Part shown: piece by piece, positions 1-9,075 of the stretch
Layout of the letters: every line of letters starts with the position of its first letter
Numbering within the stretch: position 1 is the stretch's first letter
NCBI GenBank assembly: GCA_002451065.1
Contig: DKBC01000088.1
Coordinates: 1,097 to 13,464, forward strand
Direction of reading: 5' to 3'
Length of the DNA: 12,368 nucleotides
DNA from: Betaproteobacteria bacterium UBA6910
GTDB taxonomy: Bacteria > Pseudomonadota > Gammaproteobacteria > Burkholderiales > UBA6910
The notes under the pieces: model-generated
Told to the model about the DNA's origin: nothing
Seen by the model: only the letters and a program-made list of their open reading frames with translations
The model's database searches: none
Program-made: the position numbers and the translations under genes

Positions 1-1244
<1,244 letters not shown>

Positions 1245-1248
<4 letters not shown>

Positions 1249-2099
1249 GCGTGGGCGTATTCGCCCGCCCACGGATCGCCGCGCTCCATCTCCAGTACGC
1301 CGGCACGGGCGAAGAGGGCCATGCCGACGCGCCCCCGGGCCCGGCCGGCGTCGCGAATGAGCCGGAGAAAATTGCCGCCCAGGACCAGCTGCTCGGCGCC
1401 AGATGCGAGGTTCAGCGCGCGCACTTTCGCCAGTTCCACACCGGGATGCAGCCAGGGTCCGTCGGAACCGAACAGGATCTTGTCGGGCCCCGCGCGCCTA
1501 GCCGCCTGCTCCAGCAGGTCGAAGCGGCGGACCCCGGCGGTGTCGGTGAAGATGTTGGGGTGGCGCGCCAGATGATCGATCAGCGCCAGCTGCGCGCGCC
1601 AGTCGTCGGCAAAGCTGCCGAGATGGGGAATGATGAAGTTCACGTCCGGGTACTCCTGGGCCAGGAGCTCGCAGACGGACACCTCGCCCATCACGTCGTA
1701 GAGCACCGGCAGCGAGAACGCTCGCGCCGCCTCGCACACTTCGCGGGTGATGCGCGCGTCGTGGCGGTGCACCTTGACCCCGACGAAGCCGTACTCCTCG
1801 ACCGCCGTCCGCAGGAGCCGAAACACCCGGCCGCGGTCGCGCTTCGGGTCGACAAAGGCGAAACCATAAAAGCGACCGGGATTGCGGGTCACGATGCGGG
1901 CGACCTCGCGGTTGGCGGCGGCATTGTCGGAGTGGAAGGCGGCAAACAGGGCCGTGCGGTTGATTCCGGCCTGCGCCGCGCGCGGGAGATATTTCCCGAG
2001 CGGGGCCCGGGTGTCCCAGGGGCCGGTGAGGCCGTCGCCGATGCCGGCATGGCAGTGGCAGTCGATGATCACGGGAGACTTCGGTCCGGGCCAAGGCAT
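1245..2099 (-). CDS. Amidohydrolase family 2 (TIM-barrel metal-dependent hydrolase)
   Basis: 284-residue metal-dependent hydrolase or decarboxylase of the amidohydrolase-2 (ACMSD-like) superfamily. It shows the N-terminal metal-binding HxH in DCHCHAG (H15, H17), VKVH (108-111), IPHLGS with H159, the C-terminal acidic metal ligand in FGSDGPW (D213), and GGNFLRLI near the end (241-248), typical of the family. The substrate cannot be read from sequence. The ATG at 2099 gives nine residues before the first beta strand. Its ribosome-binding site is poor, and a GTG codon at residue 10 is an alternative start. It lies 108 nt after the caspase-like gene on the same strand, so it could be the last gene of the operon or an independent unit. 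The TAG stop overlaps the TAG of the convergent activator gene in a shared CTAG (1245-1248). No secretion signal is seen, so a cytoplasmic location is likely. Confidence 0.9.
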
Positions 2100-2151
2100 G
2101 ATTGCGCCGAGCGCCGCCAGGGCCGACCCACGGGGCGCGCCCGCCGCGCAA

Positions 2152-2163
2152 CCGGCGCGCCGG
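2152..2163. repeat. GC palindrome between caspase-like and amidohydrolase genes
   Basis: CCGGCGCGCCGG is a perfect 12-base palindrome in the 108-nt gap, close to a second GGCGCGCC-like stretch at about 2134-2141. RNA from either strand could fold here. There is no T-run, so it is not a recognisable intrinsic terminator. In such GC-rich DNA it may be chance. Confidence 0.3.
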
Positions 2164-2207
2164 CCAGGCGGTTTAACCAGACCACGGTTCCATTGCCGCC
2201 AGCGCCC

Positions 2208-3752
2208 TCAACTGCAGCAGCCCTTGCCACTGTAATGGGGCGCGATGCTGGATCTGCGCCGGCCATTCGGTGAGCGCCCCGAGTACTCGCGCCAGCTGTT
2301 GTCGCGGCCCGCGCACCCGCTGTTGGGGTGGCCGTAGACCCGGGGATTGCGCAACGTCGCCGCGAGATGTTGATACAGCGCCCGGGCGAAGTTGTCGGTT
2401 CCCGACGCCGTGTTGCATCCGTGCAGGACGAACACCACGTTTTGCGAGAGGCTGGCGGCAGGCACATCCGCGACGATTCGTCCCCCGTTCGTCCGAGACG
2501 CCGCGTCCAGCGCGCCCGAATAAAGGCCCACGCTCCCGCCGCTGAGCGAGCCGAACACGCCATAGGAGCCGCTATGGCTGAACACATGCACCGTCTCGAC
2601 CAGCCGGCGCGAGCAGCGGCGCGCCGCGTCGATGGCCCCGATGATGTCGGCGCCGCTGTCATAGAGGGTCGGTCCCACGCGCCGCGGGCATCGGGCGGCA
2701 TTCGGTGAGCCGTAGGCGGCGATTCGGCGCGCCCAGCGCGAGGCCTGGCATCGGAAGTGGTTGCGGTGGCTGGAGGTCGAGCTGTTCTGGTACAGGCAGA
2801 GGCGGGGCTGGGGGCGCTGGACACGGGCGGAGCGCTCCAGCTCCTCCATCTCATACTCGAGCTCCTTCTGGGTGTTGGCCGCGTTGGCGGGAACGCCGCA
2901 GAAGCTATGGTCCGGCGGAACCGGTTTGAGGGAGCCCGGCAACCCGGTGCGCAGGAATATCTCGACGCGCCGGCTGCTGGACGCGGATGCCTTGGGCTGC
3001 CGTTCACCGCAACTGGTGAGCTCGAATCGAAGGCGCGCGCTGAGGCCCGGGCTCTCCCGCTCCAAGGCCCGGCAGAGTTCGCCCAACACTTCCCGGGCGC
3101 GGCGCCAGCCCAGCTCGAAGTTGTAATCGTCCGATCCCACGGGATCCGTGTGGCCGGCGATAAGCACCGTGCGCACGGCCTTCCCCGCCCGCTGGCTCCC
3201 AGCGATGCGCCGCGCTAGGCCGGCAAGGGCGGGCAGGTGGCGCCGGCGATCCAGCCCGGTCTTGTTGAAGGCAAATCCGTCGAGCCTTTCGTCCGGCACC
3301 GAGCCCGGCGGCGGGCAGTCCACGAACACCGGCCGCGGCGGGCATGCCGCCGGTTGCGCCGCGCGCGCCCCTCCGGCGGGTGGGGACGGCGCGCCGGCGG
3401 CGATCAGCGCCCGGGTCGTGTTCGGGCCCACCACGCCGTCGGCGGTCAGCCCCTGTTTGCTCTGGAAGCTGCGTATGGCGCTGCGGGTCTTGGGCCCCAT
3501 GACGCCGTCCACGGCCAGGTTCAGGCCGAGAATCCGGTTCAGGGAGGACTGCACCCAACGGACGTTATCGGAGCCGGCGCGGCCCACCTCCGGATTCCAT
3601 TCGTCATTAGCCAGCTCCATGGCCATGGGATCGAATGTCTCGGATTCCGGCAGGAATTCTTCTTCCCCGAGCTCCTCGAAGGCCTCCAGCTCGTCACCGA
3701 ATTCAAAGACGGAATCGAATGACTCGGAGTCAAGATCGGCTTCTCTGTACAT
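2208..3752 (-). CDS. Peptidoglycan-binding / OmpA / caspase-like (CHAT-type) fusion protein
   Basis: 514 residues in four parts. Residues 1-52 are an acidic, Phe-punctuated tail (for example FEFGDELEAFEELGEEEF). Residues 62-118 form a PG_binding_1-like domain with the repeated VDGVMGPKTRSAIRSFQ and ADGVVGPNT pattern. After a Pro/Ala linker, about 158-267 is an OmpA-like domain (AGHTDPVGSDDYNFELGWRR at 199-218, SSRRVEIFL at 259-267). The Cys-rich C-terminal part has VHVFSHSGSYGVFG (388-401, H393) and VVFVLHGCNTASG (439-451, C446). This matches the His...Cys dyad layout of caspase-fold peptidases such as CHAT or DUF4347, followed by RVYGHPNSGC (471-480). A peptidase role at or beyond the envelope is inferred. 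No Sec signal peptide is visible. The start is supported by GGAGGTGA just upstream of the ATG. It lies 76 nt downstream of the Cys-His-Asp protein gene. The PG-binding and OmpA calls are secure; the peptidase call is moderate. Confidence 0.88.
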   Translation of the reverse strand: MYREADLDSESFDSVFEFGDELEAFEELGEEEFLPESETFDPMAMELANDEWNPEVGRAGSDNVRWVQSSLNRILGLNLAVDGVMGPKTRSAIRSFQSKQGLTADGVVGPNTTRALIAAGAPSPPAGGARAAQPAACPPRPVFVDCPPPGSVPDERLDGFAFNKTGLDRRRHLPALAGLARRIAGSQRAGKAVRTVLIAGHTDPVGSDDYNFELGWRRAREVLGELCRALERESPGLSARLRFELTSCGERQPKASASSSRRVEIFLRTGLPGSLKPVPPDHSFCGVPANAANTQKELEYEMEELERSARVQRPQPRLCLYQNSSTSSHRNHFRCQASRWARRIAAYGSPNAARCPRRVGPTLYDSGADIIGAIDAARRCSRRLVETVHVFSHSGSYGVFGSLSGGSVGLYSGALDAASRTNGGRIVADVPAASLSQNVVFVLHGCNTASGTDNFARALYQHLAATLRNPRVYGHPNSGCAGRDNSWREYSGRSPNGRRRSSIAPHYSGKGCCS

Positions 3753-3828
3753 GATTCACCTCCGACCTAAGGATTAAGCGTTGACGGTTTTCTTTGGCGA
3801 GGATTCCGAACGCACGACGTCATTTGCG

Positions 3829-5154
3829 CTAAGGTCGAACCGCCCCGTAGGGCATGACGAAGAATCCGCGAACAGGCCTGCGGGTCGATCCGACGAGCTG
3901 CGTGGTAACCGCCTCCCGCCCTACCAGTCTTACCTCCAGGCGGATGTCGTCGCGGCGCGGATAGTTCGGATCGTAGACATGCAGTTCGTAGCGCTTCGCC
4001 GAGCGCACCGTGATGCCGTATGCGAGGACCTGGTGGTTATCGGTCAGAGCCCCGGTGGATCGTGACACCAGGACCAGGCCCAGCATCACGATGCGGCGGT
4101 GGCCAAGGCTGCTCGCGACGGTCCCAAGTTCCGGCGCCGTCAGTTCCGCCACGCTGCCGGGGCCGCGATCGGGCAACCCCATCCAGCGGTGGAACTTGAG
4201 CACGGGCCCCCCGAAGCCCCGCAATGCCGAAGAGATATTGAGCTTGAGGGAGTCGAGCTGGCGCCGGACCAGCTTGTTGTAGAGGGTGCTCCCGGTTGGG
4301 GGTACGGTCGCCGTGGTCGGGACCGGGACGCCGAAGAGGAAGTAGTCCCCGGCCAGAAACGACATGCCACCGCACAGGCCGTACCCTCCGCTCCCGACCG
4401 GAATGCGGAGGCGCGCGAGCGGCCCGGTGATGGACGGGGGCAGGGTGAAGCTGTTGACGAAGCGGAAACCGTGAATCGACGGCAGGAAACCGGTGGTCAC
4501 CGATGGGCGAGGCGGCGCGGGTGTCGGGCGGGGCGGCGCAACCGTTCCACCATGAGGTCTCAGGAGCTCCAGCTTCGCCCAGGTGCGCGGACCGATCTTT
4601 CCGTCCCAGGCACGCCGGTCCGGAAAGACACAACGTTGAAACATCAAGGTGGCGATCCGCGTCGAGGTACCGAAGCGGCAGTCAACGGTGAGGGGATACT
4701 GACCGCGCCGCCGCAGGTCGTCACCCATGCGCGCCAGCGCCGCCCGGTCGGCGGACGACAGGTCGGACCGGCAAGGGAAGCTCCCCCGGGCAAGCTGGTG
4801 CAGGAATCGATTGAGCAGACGCTGCGCGTCGCCGGCGGCCGGATTGCGCGAGCGTCGCCGCGACACGCCCCGGTAGACCAGGGGGTGAAGACCCCTGCCC
4901 TCGGGATCCGGGAGGGGTGCGGGCGGACCTTCCCCGGGCCGGCAGGAATGGGCGGCCCAGCTCGGCGCGGCGCCGCCCAGCTCGGTGTCGCCAAATTCCT
5001 CTGCCCAGTCCAGGAGCGGAACGGCTGCTTCGAAGTCGGAGGCGAAAAGGGACTCGGGATCCCACTCGGGGAACAGATCCGGACCGGGCCCGTGATCATC
5101 GAGGAGGGACTGAGCCCGTTTCCGGCGGGACGCGCAAATAGCACTCGGATTCAT
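3829..5154 (-). CDS. Peptidoglycan-binding-like protein with putative Cys-His-Asp (papain-like) peptidase domain
   Basis: 441 residues. The N-terminal 60 residues are acidic with scattered aromatics (DLFPEWDPESLFASDFEAA), a weaker form of the tail seen in its neighbours. Residues 106-198 resemble a peptidoglycan-binding fold: AGDAQRLLNRFL, then VDCRFGTSTRIATLMFQR (157-174) and DGKIGPRTWAKL (184-195). A Pro-rich linker (200-220) leads to a C-terminal domain with YGLCGGMSF (258-266, C261), TDNHQVLAYG (371-380, H374) and LHVYDPNYP (391-399, D395). That order and spacing suits a papain-like Cys/His/Asp catalytic triad, though I cannot name the exact family. The AGGAAGGGA upstream of the ATG supports the start. 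No signal peptide is visible. A 142-nt gap separates it from the OmpA gene upstream, with no convincing promoter or terminator. It could also be a non-catalytic amidase-like or structural fold. Confidence 0.85.
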   Translation of the reverse strand: MNPSAICASRRKRAQSLLDDHGPGPDLFPEWDPESLFASDFEAAVPLLDWAEEFGDTELGGAAPSWAAHSCRPGEGPPAPLPDPEGRGLHPLVYRGVSRRRSRNPAAGDAQRLLNRFLHQLARGSFPCRSDLSSADRAALARMGDDLRRRGQYPLTVDCRFGTSTRIATLMFQRCVFPDRRAWDGKIGPRTWAKLELLRPHGGTVAPPRPTPAPPRPSVTTGFLPSIHGFRFVNSFTLPPSITGPLARLRIPVGSGGYGLCGGMSFLAGDYFLFGVPVPTTATVPPTGSTLYNKLVRRQLDSLKLNISSALRGFGGPVLKFHRWMGLPDRGPGSVAELTAPELGTVASSLGHRRIVMLGLVLVSRSTGALTDNHQVLAYGITVRSAKRYELHVYDPNYPRRDDIRLEVRLVGREAVTTQLVGSTRRPVRGFFVMPYGAVRP

Positions 5155-5296
5155 GCTTGATTTCCCTTCCTAGGCCGGAACGGTTACGAATCTCCCGCGC
5201 GCGCCCGCTTGGCAAGCCGTCCGGCGGACTCCGTTCCCATCGCTCCGTATCCTGCCATGGCCGACCGGTCCAATTGCGGCCTCGAGCGGTGTGCAG

Positions 5297-6472
5297 TCAT
5301 TTGTAGCAGCTATAGATGCTGCGATCGTCGTTTTGCTTCCTGGCGACCCAGTCTCGCAGGCGCTGTATCCGTGCGGGCGTCGCGGCCCCGTGGGTGGCGT
5401 AATAGCGGTTGATGAGATGGCGGCCGTCGATGATGTCCTGATCGATTCGCACCAGCGTGTTGCAGATTTCCCGGTCCGTTCTTTTCTTTCTTGACCTGAC
5501 CACGAAATCCGGCAGCAGCCACTGGGTCGCCCGCGCGTAGTACGGCTCATTCGGGTAAAGGTGGCGAAGATTCATGAAATCGAGGATGCCCTGTCCGGTC
5601 AGATACCGGTCATCCACCCCCGGCTGGCTCAGGCGCGTCAGGATGCATTGCATGCGCTGCTGCTGGTAGCGGGTAATCCGGAGGCCGCATTGGTCCGGGC
5701 GCTTTATCAGCTCGAGCCCGCGCCTGACAATCCGCGGGATGGTGTCGGGCAATGTGACGGTGACATCGTCCGCGTCAAACGTGACGGTCCGCGAGGACTC
5801 GATGAGCACTCCCCGGTTCCTGGCGCGTCCCTCGACGGTGGCGTTGTCGGCGACATAATCCCCGCCCGGCGCGGCACCCACGAACGATATGTGCTTCTTG
5901 AGGGCGCTCCACTGGGAGCCGCGTCCCGCGAGGCGGGCGAGCAGCTGGTAGACCCGCCTCGCCCGGCCGCGCCGCAGCAAGCTGTTGTTGCGCTCCCTGC
6001 CGACGCAATCGCTGAGGCCGATGATGCGAATCCGGGTGCTCGGATTGGCGCGCACCACGGCGATCGTGGTCTTGAGCCAATCCCGGAGTAACGGCTCGTT
6101 CTTGACGGTGGCTTTCGGGGTCCGCCAGTCGACACCGAAGTCGGCGATCAAGAGACCACGTGCATGCTCGATGACATCGGATGGCAGATGTCCCCTCAAC
6201 GTTCTCGACTTGGCGACCTCGCCCCTTTGATACGACTGGCAGGTCTTGCCGCCGGGAGACCGGGACGGCTTGCTCTCGAACTCGCCGACGAGTTCCGCCC
6301 ACGGGTCAATTGCTGTTTCCAACGCGTCCGGTCCGAATTCGAACTCCCCGGCCGGGCCACCCTGGAAGAATGGGCCGGTCTGCTCGAATTCCCCAACGTC
6401 GAACTCCGGAACTCCGGGTGCAAAGGGGAAATGCGCCGCTTTGCTTTTGCGCTGACAATCAGGACATGGCAT
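5297..6472 (-). CDS. OmpA-domain protein with acidic EFE-type N-terminal tail
   Basis: 391 residues. It opens with MPCPDCQRK, a CPxC pair that may bind metal, followed by an acidic-aromatic tail to about residue 67 (GVPEFDVGEFEQ, AGEFEFG, LVGEFES). Residues 103-226 form an OmpA-C-like domain: TRIRIIGLSDCVGRERNNSL (146-165), RRGRARRVYQLL (167-178) and ARNRGVLIE (217-225). Such domains bind peptidoglycan in porins, MotB and T6SS proteins. The C-terminal 165 residues (LITRYQ-type and Cys/Trp-containing segments) match nothing I recognise. No signal peptide or membrane helix is visible, which is odd for an OmpA domain. The start is set by GGGGGTGA directly upstream. That motif contains the TGA stop of the PLP-enzyme gene, leaving only 3 nt between stop and ATG, so the two genes are probably translationally coupled. 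Confidence 0.87.
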   Translation of the reverse strand: MPCPDCQRKSKAAHFPFAPGVPEFDVGEFEQTGPFFQGGPAGEFEFGPDALETAIDPWAELVGEFESKPSRSPGGKTCQSYQRGEVAKSRTLRGHLPSDVIEHARGLLIADFGVDWRTPKATVKNEPLLRDWLKTTIAVVRANPSTRIRIIGLSDCVGRERNNSLLRRGRARRVYQLLARLAGRGSQWSALKKHISFVGAAPGGDYVADNATVEGRARNRGVLIESSRTVTFDADDVTVTLPDTIPRIVRRGLELIKRPDQCGLRITRYQQQRMQCILTRLSQPGVDDRYLTGQGILDFMNLRHLYPNEPYYARATQWLLPDFVVRSRKKRTDREICNTLVRIDQDIIDGRHLINRYYATHGAATPARIQRLRDWVARKQNDDRSIYSCYK

Positions 6473-6475
6473 AGG

Positions 6476-7561
6476 TCACCCCCATGAGTGTTCCGCTTGC
6501 GGAGACCACACGAATTCGGCAAGCAGATCCAGCAAGACTTCGACGTCCCGTGCCGAATGGCGCGCAGTGAAAATGAAGCTCATCCGCGGGTCCTGCCCGG
6601 CGCGCGCCCGGTGCAGGACGGTGTAGACGCCCCGGTCGCGCAGCCCCTTGTGGAGCCCGACGGGATCGACGGACGGCGCGGGCATCAACGTCTGCACCGG
6701 GAACAGGTTGCCGTTGGCCGCGAGCCGAAGCCGCACCAACCCGGCACGGAACTGCCGCACCCGCTGCAGCAGGCGCCGGCGCAGGGTGTCGCCGTGCGCG
6801 GTGTTCAGCGCAAGGGCGCTCCCGGCGGCGAGCACGACCGCCGCGGACGGCGGGCTGCAGTGCGCGCGTGTCTCGCTCTCCTCCTCGAAGCGGCGCACTA
6901 GTGCCTCGTCGCCGCCCAGCATGGCCACGGGGACGCCAAAGCCCTTGGCCAGGGAGCTCACGACGATGGCGTTGGCGCTGCTCGCTCCCGCCCAGCGCAG
7001 CGTGCCGCCGCCGCCGCGCCCGTAGGGAATCCCCGGCCCGGCTTGGGCGCCGAGAATGCCCAGCGCTTGGGTGTCGTCCATGACCAGGTACCCCTCAAAC
7101 CTGCGGGTCGCCTCCAGGTAGGCGGCGACGGGCGCGGGCTGGCCCGTGGCCGGGCAAAGTCCGTCCGTCACCACGATGGGCCGCAATCCCTGCAAAGCGC
7201 CGTGCCGCACCAGAGACTCCAGGCTGCCGGCATCGTGCGACGGGAAACGCCTCACAGGCGTACCGCGCGCCGCCGCCCGGTCGACCCCCCAGCGGGCGAT
7301 CGGATAGCTGCCGGCGTCGAGATAGATGGCGACCCGTTCCTTGCTGAGCAGCCCGAGCAGGTCCCAGAACACGTGCAGCGTGGAGGGAGCAAGGACCGCA
7401 TGCGCGCACCCCACCAGCCGGGCCAGGCGCCGTGCCACGGCACGCGCAGCCGGGGGTTCGCCCAGGGCAGCCGGCCGCCCGGTTGTGAGCCGCTCCCAGG
7501 GCGGCAGTGCGCTGCTCGGGTGCCGAAGCCCCAGATACAGAGCCGAACTGAAATCGAGCAC
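6476..7561 (-). CDS. PLP-dependent alpha-oxoamine synthase-like enzyme (BioF/KBL fold)
   Basis: 361 residues, fold-type I PLP enzyme of the alpha-oxoamine synthase group, which condenses an amino acid with an acyl-CoA (AONS, KBL, ALAS, CqsA). The N-terminus LDFSSALYLGL fits the family start. The Schiff-base Lys is K206 in SSLAKGFGVPVAMLGG, and the pyridine-N Asp lies in MDDTQALGILG (161-171). HCSPPSAA (234-241) and RMSFIFTARHS (326-336) match the C-terminal conserved blocks. Two family His residues appear changed: the His of DDAHxxG is Gln (Q165), and the ring-stacking His position falls in DAGSYPIARWG (82-92), with no His. The substrate is therefore unclear, and a biotin role is not supported by context. 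The start codon is GTG at 7561, 12 nt after the previous stop, with a weak ribosome-binding site. It sits inside the operon and is probably cytoplasmic. Confidence 0.88.
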   Translation of the reverse strand: MLDFSSALYLGLRHPSSALPPWERLTTGRPAALGEPPAARAVARRLARLVGCAHAVLAPSTLHVFWDLLGLLSKERVAIYLDAGSYPIARWGVDRAAARGTPVRRFPSHDAGSLESLVRHGALQGLRPIVVTDGLCPATGQPAPVAAYLEATRRFEGYLVMDDTQALGILGAQAGPGIPYGRGGGGTLRWAGASSANAIVVSSLAKGFGVPVAMLGGDEALVRRFEEESETRAHCSPPSAAVVLAAGSALALNTAHGDTLRRRLLQRVRQFRAGLVRLRLAANGNLFPVQTLMPAPSVDPVGLHKGLRDRGVYTVLHRARAGQDPRMSFIFTARHSARDVEVLLDLLAEFVWSPQAEHSWG

Positions 7562-7573
7562 GGTCGTCGCAGC

Positions 7574-9052
7574 TCACCGCCGGGCCTTTCGAGTCTCCTG
7601 CTCCTGGCGTTTCAGGTGAACCCACGGCGGAGCATGGTCCACCGGCTGCACCGTGAGGTCCACCCCGGTGGCGGCCCGGTAGGAATGGATGTAGCTCTGA
7701 GCCTCCGGCTTCCAGTAGCGCGCCCAGTTCTTGGCCTGGTCCTCGATGTTCACGTTGCTCCAGTCGCCATACCGCACCGAAAGCAGGATCTGCTCGCCGA
7801 ACACGGCGAGCTCGTTGAAGTGGGTGATGGTGACGTCCGACCATCCCTGGAGGCGCTTCATGGCGTCCACCTGACCCATCCATTCCTCGTGGTAGGGGAC
7901 CATGTAGCGGCCGCGCAGAAACTCCTTCATCTCCGGCCGGGCGAGGAGCCATTGCTGGATCAGCATTTCCACGCGCGCGGTCCAGGGCAAGTCGCCGAAC
8001 TGGTTGTGGGCCCCCTCGGCCAGGGACAGGTGCACCTCCTTGAGGGCATTCAACAGCGGGAAGCCGTTGGCGACCACGGTGGTGTCGGAGTCGTCACGGT
8101 AGAACTGCGCCGCGAGATTGAGAAGGTTGTGGAAGCCTTCCAGGAACTTGGACCGGCTGTCCGCCGAGCGCAGGCGAGGCGCCGCCTTGCCGTAAAGCGA
8201 CAGGCCGTAGTGGTGGTCGTACTCGTAGGCGCGGCGCGCCACGGTAAGCCTGTTGAATTCATTCTGGATGAACCCCCAGAGCAGGTTGTTGAGGGGCCGC
8301 AGGGGATCGAGCTCGAGATGCGCGAGGGGATCCCGATCGCCCGGGCCGCGCCGGTTCTGGAAACGCAGCGCGATGGCGTTCATGGTTTGAACCAGCAACC
8401 CCTCCTCGTGCCAATAGGACCAGATGAGCTCGATCAGGGAGGGGCAGCTGAGGCGATGCTGGAGGATCACCTCGCAGTAGGGAAGCCCCTCGTCAAGCTC
8501 CGGCAGCGCTTCGAGGACGCGGGAGAAGTACGGCAGGCGCGAGTCCCCACCGAAGTAGCTGGCGAGCAGGGTCTCGATCCTGGAGAACGTGGCCGGGTCG
8601 GCGAAGCGCGGCGTCTCCTCGGTGGGCTCCACGAGCTGGGGATCGAGCAGCTTGGCCTTGCCGTTTTCAATCTTGACGATGCCTGCCTGGAGCAGCAGGA
8701 ACACTTCCGTGGCGAGACGCAGCAACTGATAGGCGTCGACGCCCTGGAGGGACGGGCGATTCGCGAGCTCGTTCCTGCGCTCGCCCAGCGGCGGGGATCC
8801 GATCTTGGTCTCGTCGTTCTCGCCCTTGCAGGTGCCCCGATGCTGGGGGGACGTCTCGTCGCACAGCACCGCCTTTATGAAATTGCTGTACTGCTTGAAC
8901 CCTATGGACTTGCTGCGGTTTCGGATGGCGACCCAGAGCGCCTGGTCGGATGTCTCTTTTCCGACCGAGGGCGTCAGGGTTACTCGCGTTACCGGGGGTC
9001 CGGGATCGATGTGGCCGATTCCCGTTGTTTCCGACAGGTTGCCGTTCGACAT
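7574..9052 (-). CDS. Conserved-looking hypothetical protein, 492 residues
   Basis: I do not recognise the family. The product is a soluble, mostly helical-looking protein without a signal peptide or membrane segment. Notable parts are DPLRPLNNLLWGFIQNEFNR (249-268), AYEYDHHYGLSLYGKA (275-290), GRYMVPYHEEWMGQ (381-394) and a Trp/Tyr-rich C-terminal block with DWSNVNIEDQAKNWARYWKP (430-449). The His, Asp and Glu residues in YDHHYG and YHEEW could bind a metal or act catalytically, but nothing proves it. The N-terminal 25 residues look disordered. The ATG at 9052 is chosen because a full Shine-Dalgarno (AAGGAGGT, 9057-9064) precedes it; an in-frame ATG at 9157 would overlap the preceding gene and lacks such a site. 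It lies 23 nt after the metallopeptidase-like gene and 12 nt before the PLP-enzyme gene, inside the operon. Coding status is secure; function is unknown. Confidence 0.85.
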   Translation of the reverse strand: MSNGNLSETTGIGHIDPGPPVTRVTLTPSVGKETSDQALWVAIRNRSKSIGFKQYSNFIKAVLCDETSPQHRGTCKGENDETKIGSPPLGERRNELANRPSLQGVDAYQLLRLATEVFLLLQAGIVKIENGKAKLLDPQLVEPTEETPRFADPATFSRIETLLASYFGGDSRLPYFSRVLEALPELDEGLPYCEVILQHRLSCPSLIELIWSYWHEEGLLVQTMNAIALRFQNRRGPGDRDPLAHLELDPLRPLNNLLWGFIQNEFNRLTVARRAYEYDHHYGLSLYGKAAPRLRSADSRSKFLEGFHNLLNLAAQFYRDDSDTTVVANGFPLLNALKEVHLSLAEGAHNQFGDLPWTARVEMLIQQWLLARPEMKEFLRGRYMVPYHEEWMGQVDAMKRLQGWSDVTITHFNELAVFGEQILLSVRYGDWSNVNIEDQAKNWARYWKPEAQSYIHSYRAATGVDLTVQPVDHAPPWVHLKRQEQETRKARR

Positions 9053-9056
9053 GATT

Positions 9057-9064
9057 ACCTCCTT
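9057..9064 (-). promoter_or_regulatory. Strong Shine-Dalgarno for the 492-residue protein
   Basis: On the - strand AAGGAGGT lies 4 nt before the ATG at 9052. It is the best ribosome-binding site in the window and decides the start over the upstream in-frame ATG at 9157. High translation of this unknown protein is suggested. Confidence 0.85.
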
Positions 9065-9075
9065 GTAAAACCAGA

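Noticed and set aside
1251..2273. 340-codon open frame on the + strand after the activator
   Set aside because: Antisense to the amidohydrolase gene, whose HxH and GSD motifs are clear; the protein has no sensible domain.
5155..5296. TTGGAC plus ATACGG as a sigma-70 promoter before the Cys-His-Asp gene
   Set aside because: The -10 match is poor; a promoter here is possible in a 142-nt gap but not supported.
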